A stretch of 64,000 nt of DNA, taken from Hirundichthys speculiger. Its lineage: Eukaryota; Chordata; Actinopteri; Beloniformes; Exocoetidae. The stretch is taken from assembly GCA_018398805.1 (NCBI GenBank), contig JAGFBZ010002341.1:496001-560000 (forward strand), given 5' to 3'. Below, one piece after another: positions 47,393-59,262 of the stretch. Position 1 is the stretch's first letter. Every line of letters begins with the position of its first letter. The notes beneath the pieces were generated by a model that saw nothing but the letters and a program-made list of their open reading frames with translations, had not been told where the DNA came from and did no database searches. Position numbers and translations under genes: made by a program.

Positions 47393-50300
47393 AGGCCTGA
47401 CCCGTTTCGTTGCGTCATTAACACGCAGACACATTTTATTAACAGGACGGGAAGAACGTGGATGAGAGAAACGACGGCAGCAAATCTCCCCCCCCCCCCC
47501 CCCCCCCCCCCCCTCGGAGACAAACCACTGAGAATTTGAAGCATTTTGCTGCATTTGTTTACATCTTCAGGCCCTTTTCCATTGTTTTTCTGGAGTTTCC
47601 GTGAATTAAAGTTCGCCTCACAGACACAAACGCAGCACTGGAACATTTTAGAATTAATGCATTAACTCCCTCAATTAATCGTCTCATCGGGGGAAAGCAG
47701 TTATGCTGACTGTACCGGGCTGATTATCGCCGAGCATCTGGCAGCTGAAAAGCTCGCTGTTAATCAGGGTGTTGTTGTTTGAGGAGCGTTGCACTGAGCA
47801 GGATGGAGGAAATACAAGCTCACGCTGGCTGAGCTGCAGTAATGAGGTGTGCACGTTTGGAAACCACTGCTGCTGCAGGTTTTCAAGAAGGAAAAAATGA
47901 GCTCAGAAGTTCAATAAAGCAGAAAATATGTATTTTTATAAAGCAGGGGAATTCTTTCCTTGAGTAATTTCAGATTTTTTTCAAAATAGTAATGAATATA
48001 ATACAAATAATGCAAGGTCTGGGGCTGTCGTTTCTAATCACTTATTAATAAAGATCCAACGCTGGACAACAGCTTAAAGGGCAGAGAAAATCTATGTTTT
48101 TTTTTAATATAAACTTAAAATTTCGTAAATGCTTGAATTAACAGAAATAGCTTCACTTTTACATTTAGACTGACTGCATTGCATAAACAGTTAGTAAGAA
48201 AAGGAAAGAGTAAGAAGGGATTGACCTCCATGTCGTTTAAAAACCCAGTTAACCAGCAGATGACCAGCTTCAGATTTAACTCGGGCTTGAGCTGTTGTCA
48301 CATTAATACCATCCAGCTGTTTATGAGAACTGACGAATATCTGGCCAGCTGATGGGCGCTTTCTTAGGTCTAGAAGTATTACGTGGTATTTGGATGATGA
48401 GAGCTTTTATGATTTTTGCACCTCATTTTCACAATAATACACTTGGAACAAAACATTTACGACCTGATGAACGTTCAGACTTTGAGCTCTATTTACAGAG
48501 GTTTCATAAAAAATATAGCACTTGCTTTTTTAAGCAAAATATCTTCATTTACAAATTATATGGGCAAAGTGACACAATTGTAAATATAACCGTACATTTT
48601 TCTGCTTTTATTAAAAAAAGAAAACAACATAACAATCCGTGACTGCCTGAAGTCTAGAGTTCACGCACCAAATTCAGAGTTTCCTCCCTGGATGTGCTCT
48701 GCAGAGGCATTTCCTCCAGCCAGCTTCTGCTGCCCGTTGGTGGGCCTTTCTGCCTCCAGTTGGGTCCCCAGGAACAGAAAAGCAGGCTACGCAGGACCGA
48801 GATCAAGCGACTGACTGGACTTTAGACAAAAACCTGTTTGGTTTCTTTGAATCAAAAGGTCTAGCGTTTCTTTCACAGGATGTTTCGGGTGATTGTCCAC
48901 CTGCGCTGGGAGGTTCCTCTTGTCAGTTTTATAGCATCTGTCATAAACGTGAGCAGAGACTATAGTTCTATACAAGTCAGAATTCATCTTTCGACTTCTA
49001 TCATCACTTACATCATCAATGTTATCATCGGTGAGCCTCTTGTTGTCTTTTGTTGTTGTTAAGCTCACCATTTCTTTTCCACTTGCACTGAGCTCTCCTT
49101 GGACTTGATATTGATAGTTTCAAACTGCTACTCAATGCTAACCTAATACCTGATACCCCCCCCCCAGACCTTTTATCTGCTTCGTTTGTCTTGAAATAAT
49201 GAGGCAATGGACTGCACCGGCCCAGTTAACTTCCTCCAAATACTTTTGAGCTCCTCAAGAGTGGATGTTCTTGGCTTTGATTCCTGAATGGTTAATGGAT
49301 TATTTTTTTTGTGAAGCCTTTTGAATTAAAATTTAAAGGTCCACATTTTGATAACATCTTGATTATTTTCTTTCAGATCGGTTATGGTGGCATAAAGGCT
49401 GGCTCATAAATACTCCTGGACTGAACTTTGCCCAGCTACACATCTGTTCCCGGCAGCACTGGCCGCTGGTAGAAAGCTCCGTTTATTCAAACGTTTATTA
49501 TGGGATGCTGTTGGCTAACGTCGATGCTTGACCTTCATCAACGTCCCCATTTTTCTCCGTCAAACAGGACGTAATGAGAATGCTGCCGTTGTAAATTTAG
49601 GATTTATAGACGAGTGCGACTGGTCAAATGACTTTTCACTATTAAATAGAGGAAATGAAGTAATGTTGTTTACACCTGCTTCGTACATCTGGACTTAGAC
49701 TGCTTACTGAGACATATCAAATTACAGGCCTGGAAAGTTTCCTTCTTGCTGAAATGATGAGATCAGTGGAGTATCTTAAAGCTCTGTGTTCAGCTGACAA
49801 ATTCTCCCTGCAGAGTCACAGAAGACATTATCCGGCTCCTTTGACAGGCTGCTAGAACTGTGTGGCATAAATTCACGTTCAGACGGGCAATCTGGCATAA
49901 ACGGCAAGGTAATATTTTATCTGAAGCACAGTTTTTCTCATCTACTAAACCCCTTAAAATTGTATTTGTGGCCATTTTAAGGGAAATATAAAGTAAGTAA
50001 TTTCAATTTACAGTGGATATCTGGCAATGGGATTGCAGTGGGTGCGTTTTCTCGGCAGTCATGCACAAATCGGCATAAATCACACCCCCCGCCCACCTCC
50101 TGAAAAACTGGTCAAGTCTTTCCTGTCCTCTGTAGCTCAATGTAACCAGCAACTGTGGTGATTTCTGACCCGTTTGTATTCTTGATCAATCAACTCTCCT
50201 CCTCTCCAGTATGGACTTACACATACGTTTTCTCTTCTTGTCGATATGAATCACACGTGACAGAGCTGTTGTATTCACATGGAGATCTGATCTAAATTAA

Positions 50301-50606
50301 ACAATATGGTTTAAGTAGTACCCTAAATCAGATTTTTGAGCCTAAACTGAGGACTGACAGTTAAGGAAAAACTAGAGACCTTTTCTTTTTAAAGATTTGT
50401 ATCGATGTTTTACCAAGGAACTTTCTGGGATCTCTGAATGGCCTTTGATGTAGAGTGTCTTGGCATTACTTTAGAAAAAGTGTTTTTATATTCATTTTTT
50501 TGTGCAAATATGAAAGAGATCTTGAAAGAGCACAGGACTATAATCTGATTGTGTTTTTGGCTAATTGATTATAAATGCCATCTATTATCTTTATCTATTT
50601 ATATAG
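47393..50606. other. Long non-coding stretch
   Basis: No gene or transposon recognised in about 3.2 kb. A C run lies at 47488-47513. Short frames (for example 48352-48642) show no domain. Confidence 0.5.
47488..47513. repeat. C homopolymer, 26 nt
   Basis: Uninterrupted C run; frames across it give polyproline or polyglycine only. Confidence 0.95.
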
Positions 50607-50608
50607 TA

Positions 50609-51361
50609 CAGTGGTACCTCTATTTACGAACGTCTCTACTTACGAAATTTTCAGGTTACGAAACGCGTCAACGAGAAAATATTGCCTCTTGTTACGAAAG
50701 AAATTTCAGGATACGAAAGGCAAAAATACAGTACACGCTGCTAGTCGCAGCTCCCAGAGTTTACTGAACGTAAACATACTTGCCGGCTCTGTATCTCGGT
50801 TTGAAAGTGGTGCATCCGAGCTGCTCTGTCATTGGCTATCGCCTAGCATCTTCCTGGCATCCCATTGGCTGGGAGGGCCCCTTGTCTGTATGAGCGTAAC
50901 CCAGCAACTCAGGTAAATGAACGATTTTTACCTCCACCAAGGAAGTAATATTTTTGCCGGCGTTTGTCTGTCTGTCTGTCTGTGTTCAAGATAACTCAGA
51001 AAGTTATGGATGGATTTTGATGAAATTTTCAGGAGTTGTCGGAAATGTGAAAAGGAAGAACTGATTTCATTTTGGGTGTGATCCGGAAGAAATCCTGGAT
51101 CACTTTCAAATTTTCGATAATTGTTGCGCTTGGTATAGGTCTGCGCTCTTCGAGTGCTTTTCTAGTTCTAACATGTATTTCTTACAGGTTTTTCTGTCAT
51201 TTCATGTATGAGTTATAATTTATAAAAAAATTATGTTCGAATTTTGGGGGGCTTGAAACGGATTAGGGCATTTACCTGAAAAACACATCTCTACTTATGA
51301 AATTTTCAGGTTACAAAACTACTTCCAGAACCAATTAATTTCGTGAGTAGAGGTACCGCTG
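50609..51361. mobile_element. Mariner-type inverted-repeat element
   Basis: Ends cagtggtacctctattta and the complement of gagtagaggtaccgctg form an inverted repeat of about 22 nt with few mismatches. TA lies outside each end (50607-50608 and 51362-51363). The subterminal phrase 'gaaattttcaggttac' occurs at both ends in the same orientation. 753 bp, with a different repeat nested at 50930-51167. No transposase frame. Confidence 0.9.
50930..51167 (+). mobile_element. Short interspersed repeat family B, truncated copy
   Basis: Begins acctccaccaaggaagtaat, includes a (GTCT)n stretch, 'gttatggatggattttgatg' and 'ctggatcactttcaaatttt', and ends gagtgcttttctagtt. A longer inverted copy is at 60473-60871. 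It sits within the mariner-type element. I recall this sequence type as common in many animals but cannot assign a superfamily. Confidence 0.8.
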
Positions 51362-51363
51362 TA

Positions 51364-54300
51364 TTATATATAGTGGTCTGCCACGGACTGTCAATTAAAT
51401 TATCCTAGAAAGGGATGGGGCTAATAAATGGTTGATTATATTTGGAAATCTGCATTACATTGAAGAGCATACGGTTGGCCTCAGTGGATGTCAGTGCTTG
51501 CTAAATATCATACTGTCTACATGTGCCTGGTGTGTTGTGATTTGTAAAAACCTTGGTGAAATACAAAAACTTCCCACAGGTGCAGCTGGAGCTTAGCAAC
51601 AAGTCAATAAGACACTGGTTTTATGAGGATATTTTATTTTAATTATTTTAATTAGCAGGATGTAATTCTTTAGTGGAAACAGCAAGGGGAAAAGCTTTTC
51701 ACTTAATAGCACAATTTGTTAAGGTGACTAACATGAAAGGTCAGCCCTTCCTTTTGCATCTTGTTAGTATTGATTCTCCTACATATGCCAAATTCAATAT
51801 CCAGCTTCATGCCTGTTTTTTTTTACGTTTCCTATTTTAACATTGTGTACTTGTTCTCTCTAGGTAATAAGCAGAGTTGGTACATGTTTACATGTAATAT
51901 CTTATATTCCAAAAAGCCTTTAAAGATAATATGTTAACTGTCTTTTACTCTCATAGAAGTCCGACCTCCTGAACTATGAGGAAAAAAGTTGATTATGTTT
52001 ACTCTTAATTATTATTTTTTGTGTAAATTTAATGAGTTATTAAATATGTTTCCTCTATGATTTGCATGGCACTGTGATGGCCTCCTGATCTTTAGTGCCA
52101 AGCTGCTGTAACTAAGATGACTTCATTGGTACGGCATGTTCTGTGAAACCCACGGCGAGCATCTCTAACCATGTTGATATTGATTACTAAAAGAAAACAA
52201 GATCTAGCATTTCCTACTTGATGGAAAGTAAAGCAAATGTATGACTAGACCAGCCTGATTTCACGTTGAAGCACATACTGTAACAGCTCTGCTTTTGCCA
52301 CATCTCCTGATCTGTGTTGGGAAAATGTGAGGTGGGAACACATTAGTTGGCTGTTGTTTTGTGGACGATGACGTTCATGTGACATCCAGCCTTCTGTTTT
52401 CTCGAACCATTTTTTCCTGTTGGGGGTTGACCGGAGCCCATCACAGCTGTCATTATGTCAGAGTTCATCCTGGATGAGTCGCCGGTCTAGTGCAGTCCAT
52501 CACAGGGCAGATGACCATGCACTCTCACCGATTCATTTAATACATTTCTCTGATCAGTAAATGAATAGCAAGAGGAACCTTAAGAAAATTGATTTTCTTT
52601 GAGGTTCAGGTGATGCATTGGAGCAGAGTACACAGAAATCCCAATTTTCTCCCAGTCAGTAAGCGCATGATGTCTTTGGCTCTGTTACACCTGGTTTAAA
52701 ATCTGTCGGATTTTTAAACCAGGTGTAAAAAGGGCCTTTGATGTAGATGTTTTTAACTTCGTCAAAAGATGGTAATTTGAAGATGGCAATTTGTACAGCT
52801 TGTTAGATTAAAATTACTGTAGAGAAAAAACAAACCAACAACAAAGTTAATCTAATAATTACGATATTCAGCCTGCTGAGCATGGATGGTGCTGTGAGAC
52901 CAATAAAAGATATGAGGCTAAAAGCAAAGCTAGTCAAGCACACAGCCTGCAGCCTCTGCTATCGTTCACTGGTGATTATATCACTGTATGTGGTAGAGTA
53001 TAGATATTGGGAAAGGAAAAATAATGCAGATTTTTAGAGGAAGATGTTGGATTGATCAATGGGTGGGGGGAAAAAAGGCCTAAAATTGGAATTAGCATGT
53101 CAAAGCCTTATGAAAATTTGAAACGGAGACTATCCATGTACAGTGAAGCATGACGCGTAAGGGGGCAACGCTCACACTCATCAGGGGCTTTGCAGATCTG
53201 TGCCTTTCCAGTATTCCCTGCACCAGTGCCTTCCTCCAGTTATTCCTGACAAAGTGAAGAGGATCACCACTCGAGTAGCCGTCAGTGTCGATCTTTTCTT
53301 TGTCGAAATGAAGGGAACATCAGTACGGCGACGGTCTTCCCTGTTTTGTCCGTCCTCTCACGGTGAACCAGTGCCTCCCAGCCCTCCCAGATAGATCTTT
53401 TGGCCACTTTAGCCATGTCATGTCTGCCATGAAGGGATAGATGTGTAGTAGCTCCTTGCTTTGGATCTATGTGATTTACACTCCGCATCAGTGCAGCAGT
53501 GCACCATGGTTGTTTAAAGGCAGAAAATTATGTAAAATGATCGAAATTGCTTGTTTGGCTTGACGCTGTCTTTACTGGAAGTGATCTTATCTGCAAAAAG
53601 CCCCAAATGCCATTACTATTACCTCCATGTATGATTTTATTGATTAGCTATAGCTATGTAGCCACGACCCAATTGGCTGAGGCATGTGTTGAAGCGGGAA
53701 AAGTTGAAAATCCCCCAACTTTTGACGGAGATAACGCAGTTGACACGACGCACGGAGCCCACAGTTCAGTTCGGCAAGGGATGACATTGCCCCATTCAAA
53801 GTCTACGGTGACAGACACAGACGATGCACGCAACGTGGCCGTGTGAGTCCAGTGTTAAGAATTGGTATGCTGTATTAAATCAGAATAACCACCTCTCTTC
53901 TGTCTAGACTGACCAAAGTGATGTCTTGCACATTGTTGCTGTTCTATTCAACCGGCAATTCACTAAATACTGTGATATTATCAGATTCAGATCCATTTTG
54001 ATGCAGTCCCTCTATGTGAAGTCCTTCACATTTCTCCCTCACATGGGTTTTTGTGTTTCGAATAGAGCCAGCATCAAAGAACCCGTATTTATCAAGTTAA
54101 ATGAGTTGTCCAATAATATAGATCCTGAGGGCTCTCAGCAGCAGCTCCATATTGGATTTGTATGATGCTTTGTGTTTCATTGTTCGTTATAGCATTGCTC
54201 TGCTTTATTTATTTATTGTGAAATCTGCAAGTTTGGCCTTGTTTTTTTTTTTTTTTTTGATGCTCTGGATTCTACTTTGTGAAATTACTGACTATATCAG

Positions 54301-54559
54301 ACAGGGGAATGAAGCAGGCGAAAAAAGGAGAGCAGGGACAGTGATTTCTCTGTTGCTGACATACTCTTAAAATTTCAATTATCCACCCCAGAGGAGGCCT
54401 GTTTCACAAAAAAGAGAAGAAAACGCTTTTCTGTTTTCAAGTACTTGAGTTTTAAATACAGTTTGTGTAATGCCAGACTCCTTCCTTCAATTTAAGCTGT
54501 AAATTGATGAATTTTAACTAGCTTATTTCATTATTCTAACATGCTGGTATTTTGTGCAC
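51364..54559. other. Long non-coding stretch
   Basis: A repeat scrap at about 52425-52540 has 'ggagcccatcacagctgtca' and 'cagtccatcacagggcag', related to 43450-43570. A perfect 16-nt hairpin is at 52686-52727. The segment 53170-53500 has overlapping 64-68-codon frames without a recognised domain. Nothing else identified. Confidence 0.5.
52686..52727. repeat. Hairpin, 16-nt perfect arms
   Basis: Arm 52686-52701 (TACACCTGGTTTAAAA) pairs exactly with 52712-52727 around a 10-nt loop. No T tract or gene context makes it a terminator; it may be a MITE remnant. Confidence 0.8.
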
Positions 54560-55310
54560 ACTTACACTGCATGAAATTAGAATTTTTACCAAGTAGCCCC
54601 TGGCTACCAGGTTTTTGAAGTTGGTAGCCAGCTAGCAACTTTGGTCGCCAGTGTTTTTCGTCGCCCCATACGCCCCCGTAGACTGCTGACATTATCATGG
54701 ACGCTCCCAGCATGTTCAGCAACTTCAGCCAGCTCTTTTGTTTCCTGTGTGACATTATTGGACAAACTGATCAATCCAGGTGTGTCTGACCATTGCTGTA
54801 AGGTCAGACACACCTGGATTAATCAGTTTGTCAACAAGATACTTGACAGGTATGATACTTTACAATACTTTACAAGCATGAAAGCGCATTTTATTCTGTT
54901 TCCATGACACTTACTATGAAAACTAATATTTCTTTCTTGTTAACTATTCTGTTGTGTATTTTTATGAGATTATTTACCAAAACGATCCATTTTGCTTTGG
55001 TGTAGATTCAGTGATAGATTTTTGCAGTTTTGTCCATCTGTCAATCGCTGGGTTTGGCAAATGTGTAGTTATGACTTCCGGCAAACCATGTGTACCCAAA
55101 ACATAGCCACTGTTGGCCATATAAACTTTGTTTCTAAATTATTTAGATATGTTTGCCTTAGTGACACATAACAAATGTGCAGAAATCAAAGAAAAAAGGG
55201 CTTTTTTTCTAAGTTGATGGTGGATTTGTGGCTCTTGCCATTTTCAACGGTCAAAATGGTCAAATTTTGGTCGCATTTGGTGACCAATTAGTCGTCATTT
55301 TATGCCCTGA
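54560..55310. mobile_element. Possible diverged inverted-repeat element
   Basis: The left part reads gcatgaaattagaattttta and a 'tagccagctagcaactttgg' phrase; the right part near 55235-55310 has the roughly complementary gaccaattagtcgtcatttt and gcccctg/atgccctg words. The ends are only loosely complementary and no target duplication is seen, so this could be wrong. The palindrome at 54759-54833 lies inside. Confidence 0.3.
54759..54833. repeat. 75-nt palindromic unit, copy 2
   Basis: Arms 54759-54791 and 54802-54832 are near-perfect complements around a 10-nt spacer, with the same words as copy 1 at 9969-10043 (GGACAAACTGAT, CACACCTGGATTAATC). The spacer is most like copy 1 when reversed. 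Confidence 0.85.
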
Positions 55311-56439
55311 CTTAGCACATTGGATGTCACATAATCAGATTTTCTTTGAACATATTTTTCTTCTTTTAAAAATCAGTGTACTTGTACTATTAGAAATCAC
55401 TGTTTGTACAGTTGATGCATTTTTGCTTTTATACACAGCAATCTTGTTGTTCCTGTCAGCTGCAAGGCTGGCTTCCTGCTTCCGGCTTCCTGCTTCCTGC
55501 TACCTGCCACAGTCACCGCATATTCTTCCCGACCACACCTTACTACACTGCTGCCTTTTTAAAAAATCATCATATTCCAAAACCTCACATGACTTCAAAG
55601 GGGCACTCGTCTTCAGAGATGGTTCACTTTCTGCTGGTCCGTTCTTCATTCTGCCAACCGCTCAGCCATCAATCCACCCACCGTCAACTCTTCTTCTTCC
55701 TGCGTCATCAATCAAGAAATGAACTTTTTACTCCAGTAGAAACGGAAGGATTCACATCCAACTTTCAGAGGGGGGGCGTATACTCCTGCTCTCAAAACAT
55801 GTCATTGATCAAGTTGTGGCGTTGATTTTTAAGCTGCAGGATAACGATGACAGAAGCCCCCCCCCCCGTTGCTCTGACCCTGGCCCCCAGATCTTGTTAT
55901 TTAATTGTTTACTCGGTTAGTCATCTGAATGATTTTATTACAGCTGTTTGTTTATGGTAATGAAAAGTGACACCATAATTTCTGCGTGCACATGCAGCAA
56001 GTGACCAAATCTTTCCCCCCTACCAAATTATTACAGTTGACAGTTTTAAATGTAGAAAAATGCCTAAATGAATATATGTACCTATGCATACATGGGTTGA
56101 CAAGAAGTGGCGTCCTGAGCTGTTTTCTGGATAAATATCTGGGCCTCTAAAGGGTTATTTCAATGGATTTTCATGCCGTGTAAAAATGTAATCCTTTGTG
56201 AACACGAGCTACATTTCCATTACAGTTTGAGTGCAAAACTTGAGCAGTACTCAGCTGCAGTATTATTGGATTTCTATATAATGTTTTGTGACAAAGCCGC
56301 GTGTCCTCTCATGACACATTCTTCCATGAATAATGCCGATGGGTGTCCATAGCTGTTTTCTTTTTTTGTGTGTCTAGTATCTGGTCCAATAACAGCCTCT
56401 TCAATGCTTGAATAGAAACCCTTGCTGAGCTTGGATTAT
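55311..56439. other. Non-coding stretch
   Basis: Two overlapping plus frames (164 codons at 55228-55722 and 137 codons at 55412-55825) are leucine-, serine- and cysteine-rich without a domain; no transposon phrase is recognised. A C run lies near 55858-55867. Confidence 0.4.
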
Positions 56440-56617
56440 GACATAACCAGGCATGGACTGGCCATCGGGCGTACCGGGCAATGCCCGGTGGGCCGACGCA
56501 CATCTGTGGGCCGCCCAGGTCTGTCATTAAAAAAAAAAAAAAAAAAAAAAAGTTTATAGTTTTTATTGACCGCGACGGTAACGGACTGGTAGTCGGCTCA
56601 TAAAAATCTCCGGGGGG

Positions 56618-56641
56618 GACGACGACGACGACGACGACGAC
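56618..56641. repeat. (GAC)8 microsatellite
   Basis: Eight perfect GAC units inside the hAT element. Confidence 0.95.
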
Positions 56642-56922
56642 ACACACTCAACAAACTCAAGAAAGAGACACTGACAGCTAATCAGACAAGCGCTCCAGTG
56701 CTGCGCGGATGTGAACGCAGTATGAACGTTATTTTCTGCTGAAGGGAGGGGGTGGAGGCGGGACGGGGCCTTGCGAAGACACGAAGTGGCCCATTGGTTG
56801 ATTTTCTTGACGGACATTGGGCTAGTCCAATGAAATTTCTCAGCTCTCGTTGGCCCGCCCCTCCCATCCCTCCTGACCAAATTTTGCCATTTGGCCTGAC
56901 CGGAGAGTGTGGTGGCTCGTGG

Positions 56923-57201
56923 ATGAGTATGGAAATGGAGAAAAAAGCACAAAAGCGAAAGGGAGGAGCAGAAAAGCTCAGAGAACGGAGACAAAAAAAA
57001 TTAAAATTGGATGCAGCAAAATGTGCCAAAATCACGGAAATGTTTTCAACCACAAGCTCGGGGGCGGGGGCCGCGGGGCCGTCGAGTGAACAGGTGGTTG
57101 TCGGAGAAGAAGCGGACGAGGAGAGGGAGAAGGAGGAGGAGGAGAGAGATGAGACCCAGCAGCATGGCGATATTGAGGTCAGAATAGCTATTTGGAGGTG
57201 A
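56923..57201 (+). CDS. N-terminal fragment of a hAT transposase
   Basis: From the ATG at 56923 the frame reads a basic block (KKAQKRKGGAEKLRER), then AAKCAKITEMF, then a glycine/alanine stretch and an acidic EEADEEREKEEEE tail. This basic-then-acidic leader is like the start of hAT transposases of the ZMYM/TTF-finger type, where it precedes the finger domain. The open frame extends upstream to 56752 but that part looks unrelated. After 57201 the frame ends; a splice donor may follow (ggaggtgatc at 57194-57203). The catalytic domain is absent, so it is a non-functional or exon-1 remnant. Confidence 0.55.
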   Translation: MSMEMEKKAQKRKGGAEKLRERRQKKLKLDAAKCAKITEMFSTTSSGAGAAGPSSEQVVVGEEADEEREKEEEERDETQQHGDIEVRIAIWR

Positions 57202-57215
57202 TCACCTGTGTGCAT

Positions 57216-57399
57216 AGTGCGAATTATGGGGGGGGGTTGGGGGGGTTTGACCCCCCCCAATTACAACTTCGAACCCCCTAAAGAGGGGACAAATTGTCAT
57301 TTTTGTCATCTTCGACCCCCCTAAAGATGACAAAAATTGTCATTTTTGTCATCTCTAGAAAATGTTGACCCCCCCAATTGTCATTGTATAATTTGCACT
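57216..57399. repeat. G/C-run segment with short inverted ends
   Basis: Ends agtgcgaattat and the complement of ataatttgcact match at 11 of 12. Between them are G and C runs and two copies of 'gacaaaaattgtcat'-like words. It may be a nested MITE of 184 bp, but the flanking 8-mers do not match, so it may simply be part of the hAT element. Confidence 0.5.
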
Positions 57400-57738
57400 C
57401 TGCCTGTGTGTGTGTGGTTTAGTCTTTGTTGTCAAATAATGCTTTGAGTAGATTTGGTGTCCAATTTACAGTGTTAAGTGTGTTAAAATATTAGTGAAAC
57501 ATTGCTTTGCTGAAATGCATGATAAATAATTGGTAGACAGAAGTAACACTAGTGACACTAACACCACTTTATTTTAATTTTTGAAACTTCACTATGTGCA
57601 CATAGTATACAACATGCAGCATGTGCTTCTGCATATCGTATAAATAACCGGCATTTTTGATCCCCGGCGTATGGTGGGCCGCCAGGGATCAAAAATGCCC
57701 GGGCCATTTTTTGGTCCCAGTCCAGCCCTGGACATAAC

Positions 57739-58659
57739 TAGCTACTGTTGCTCACAGATGTCCCAGACATCTAGATAGATCTATTCTTGAGGGACCAGTA
57801 ATTGTTAAAGTTGTGCAGCAAAAGATTTTAAAGATCCACAAGCTGAATGAGAAGCGCAAACAGAGCTTTTGGACACGAATCATCCATGAGGATCTCCTGG
57901 GCCTCGACTTTCCCTTTATATTTGAATGTTTTAATTGAAACAAGTCTTTGTTTTTTTTTTGAATGGAGAATGTTATGGCAGGTAATTGCAATAATGGTTC
58001 AAATATCTGAAGTCAGTAGCTGCGTATTGCTTTTGTTTTTCCTACAAGTGTTTAGGAAGAGACGCCTTCAGAGAACTTTTTGCTTGTTTCTTTTCCTCTG
58101 GTCTCAGTGGTATCCTCCCTGGCAGTGCCTGTTATTTGAAGGCACGTCATGAGAAAATTACAAAAGGTCACGGTGATTTTAATCAGACCTGACCATTTAT
58201 CTTAGCGATACCCTCAGACATAGAGAGATTGCTAGTAACAATTTATTTCTGCATGACGGGGCTGAATGTTTTGTCCTTGTCTTATTTTTTGGGCAGTAAA
58301 AATATGCTTGACTTTTCCCATTTATTTGGGCTGGTGTGTGAAGAAGAGGAGCACCTGGAAATGAGAGCACGAGTAGAGACAGAATAGCAACAGCCAGAGG
58401 GCTGAACTTTAGTTAATAATATAATATCAACACACTGCAGCTGGTCTCTCAGCTCTTATAACAGAAAAAGGTGCCTTAATGAAAGATTCTATTACAGCAA
58501 AAGGTGCCTTTAATAATACATTCAATGCTTCCAAATATCCATCATCTTCAGTCTCCAGACTCCCTGCCTGTTGCTTCTTGTTCCACCATCTACCAACTAT
58601 TTCACACAGTCTCATTTTTCAGATCATCAACAACACATGTGCTTAATAAAAGGTGTGCT
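57739..58659. other. Non-coding stretch
   Basis: Unique DNA; no gene, transposon end or tandem repeat recognised. Confidence 0.5.
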
Positions 58660-59262
58660 TGTTTATGCAAAAGCTGTAGTGTTTTTTGAGCCATTCATAG
58701 GTGGACTTGCTGGTGTGCTTTCCATCAAATACTTCAAGTCGTCCAGGTCCTGCAGCAGCAAAGCCACCCCAGACCATAACTCTACCTCCACCACGTTTTG
58801 TGTTTTTTCCGTGTTACTTTTGCGGCAGAGGGTAAACAGGGTAAACGGCTTTCAAAAAGTTCACCTTTCGTTTCAGACCCGAGAACATTTTCCCTAAAGT
58901 CTTGGTTTTCACTAAGGTGTCTTTTGGCAGATGTGAGACGAGCCCTTTGTGGTCTTTTTGCTCACCGGTGGTTTCGGTTTGAACTCTCCCATGGACGCCA
59001 TCTTTGCCCAGTCTCTTTCTCTGACTGTAACTGAGGCAAGTGAGGCCTGTGATGTTGTAGATGTTCTTTTGCGACACCCTGAATGAGCCGTCGATGCTCT
59101 TGGAGTAATTTGTGGGAGGCCGGCCACTCCCGGGAAGGTTCACCACTGCATTTGTGGACAACGTCTCTAACTGTGGTTTGGTGAAGTCCCGAATCTTCAG
59201 AAATGGCTTCGTAACCTTTTCCAGACTGAGAGATGTAAATGAATTTCTTTATTTTCCCCTTA
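58660..59262 (-). pseudogene. Tc1-like transposase relic
   Basis: Minus-strand frames give the N-terminal half of a Tc1 transposase in order: SQSGKGYEAISE and GLHQTTVRDVVHKC (first helix-turn-helix, near 59230-59150), VVNLPGSGRP (the linker GRPR-type motif), then KRLGKDGVHGRV, and near 58740-58800 a block corresponding to GGGRVMVW and the LDDLKYL-type region. At least two frameshifts and an internal deletion around 58800 separate them. No terminal inverted repeat was found on either side. Confidence 0.85.

Larger units (their letters stand above)
56448..57730 (+). mobile_element. hAT element with partial transposase
   Basis: Identical 8-bp duplications gacataac at 56440-56447 and 57731-57738. 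Ends are caggcatggactggcc and the complement of cccagtccagccctg, with GCCCGG and GGGCCG words inside each end. 1283 bp. It carries an open N-terminal frame (56923-57201), an A run (56529-56551), a (GAC)n tract and a G/C-rich insertion-like segment at 57216-57399. The catalytic part is missing. Confidence 0.95.

Noticed and set aside
47287..47646. 119-codon minus-strand ORF
   Set aside because: Crosses the C run as polyglycine and the right end of a hAT element.
55228..55825. Overlapping 164- and 137-codon plus-strand ORFs
   Set aside because: Low-complexity Leu/Ser/Cys-rich translation in two frames at once, with no recognised motif.
56682..57260. 192-codon minus-strand ORF
   Set aside because: It is antisense to the hAT transposase-like frame and largely Ser/Pro runs.
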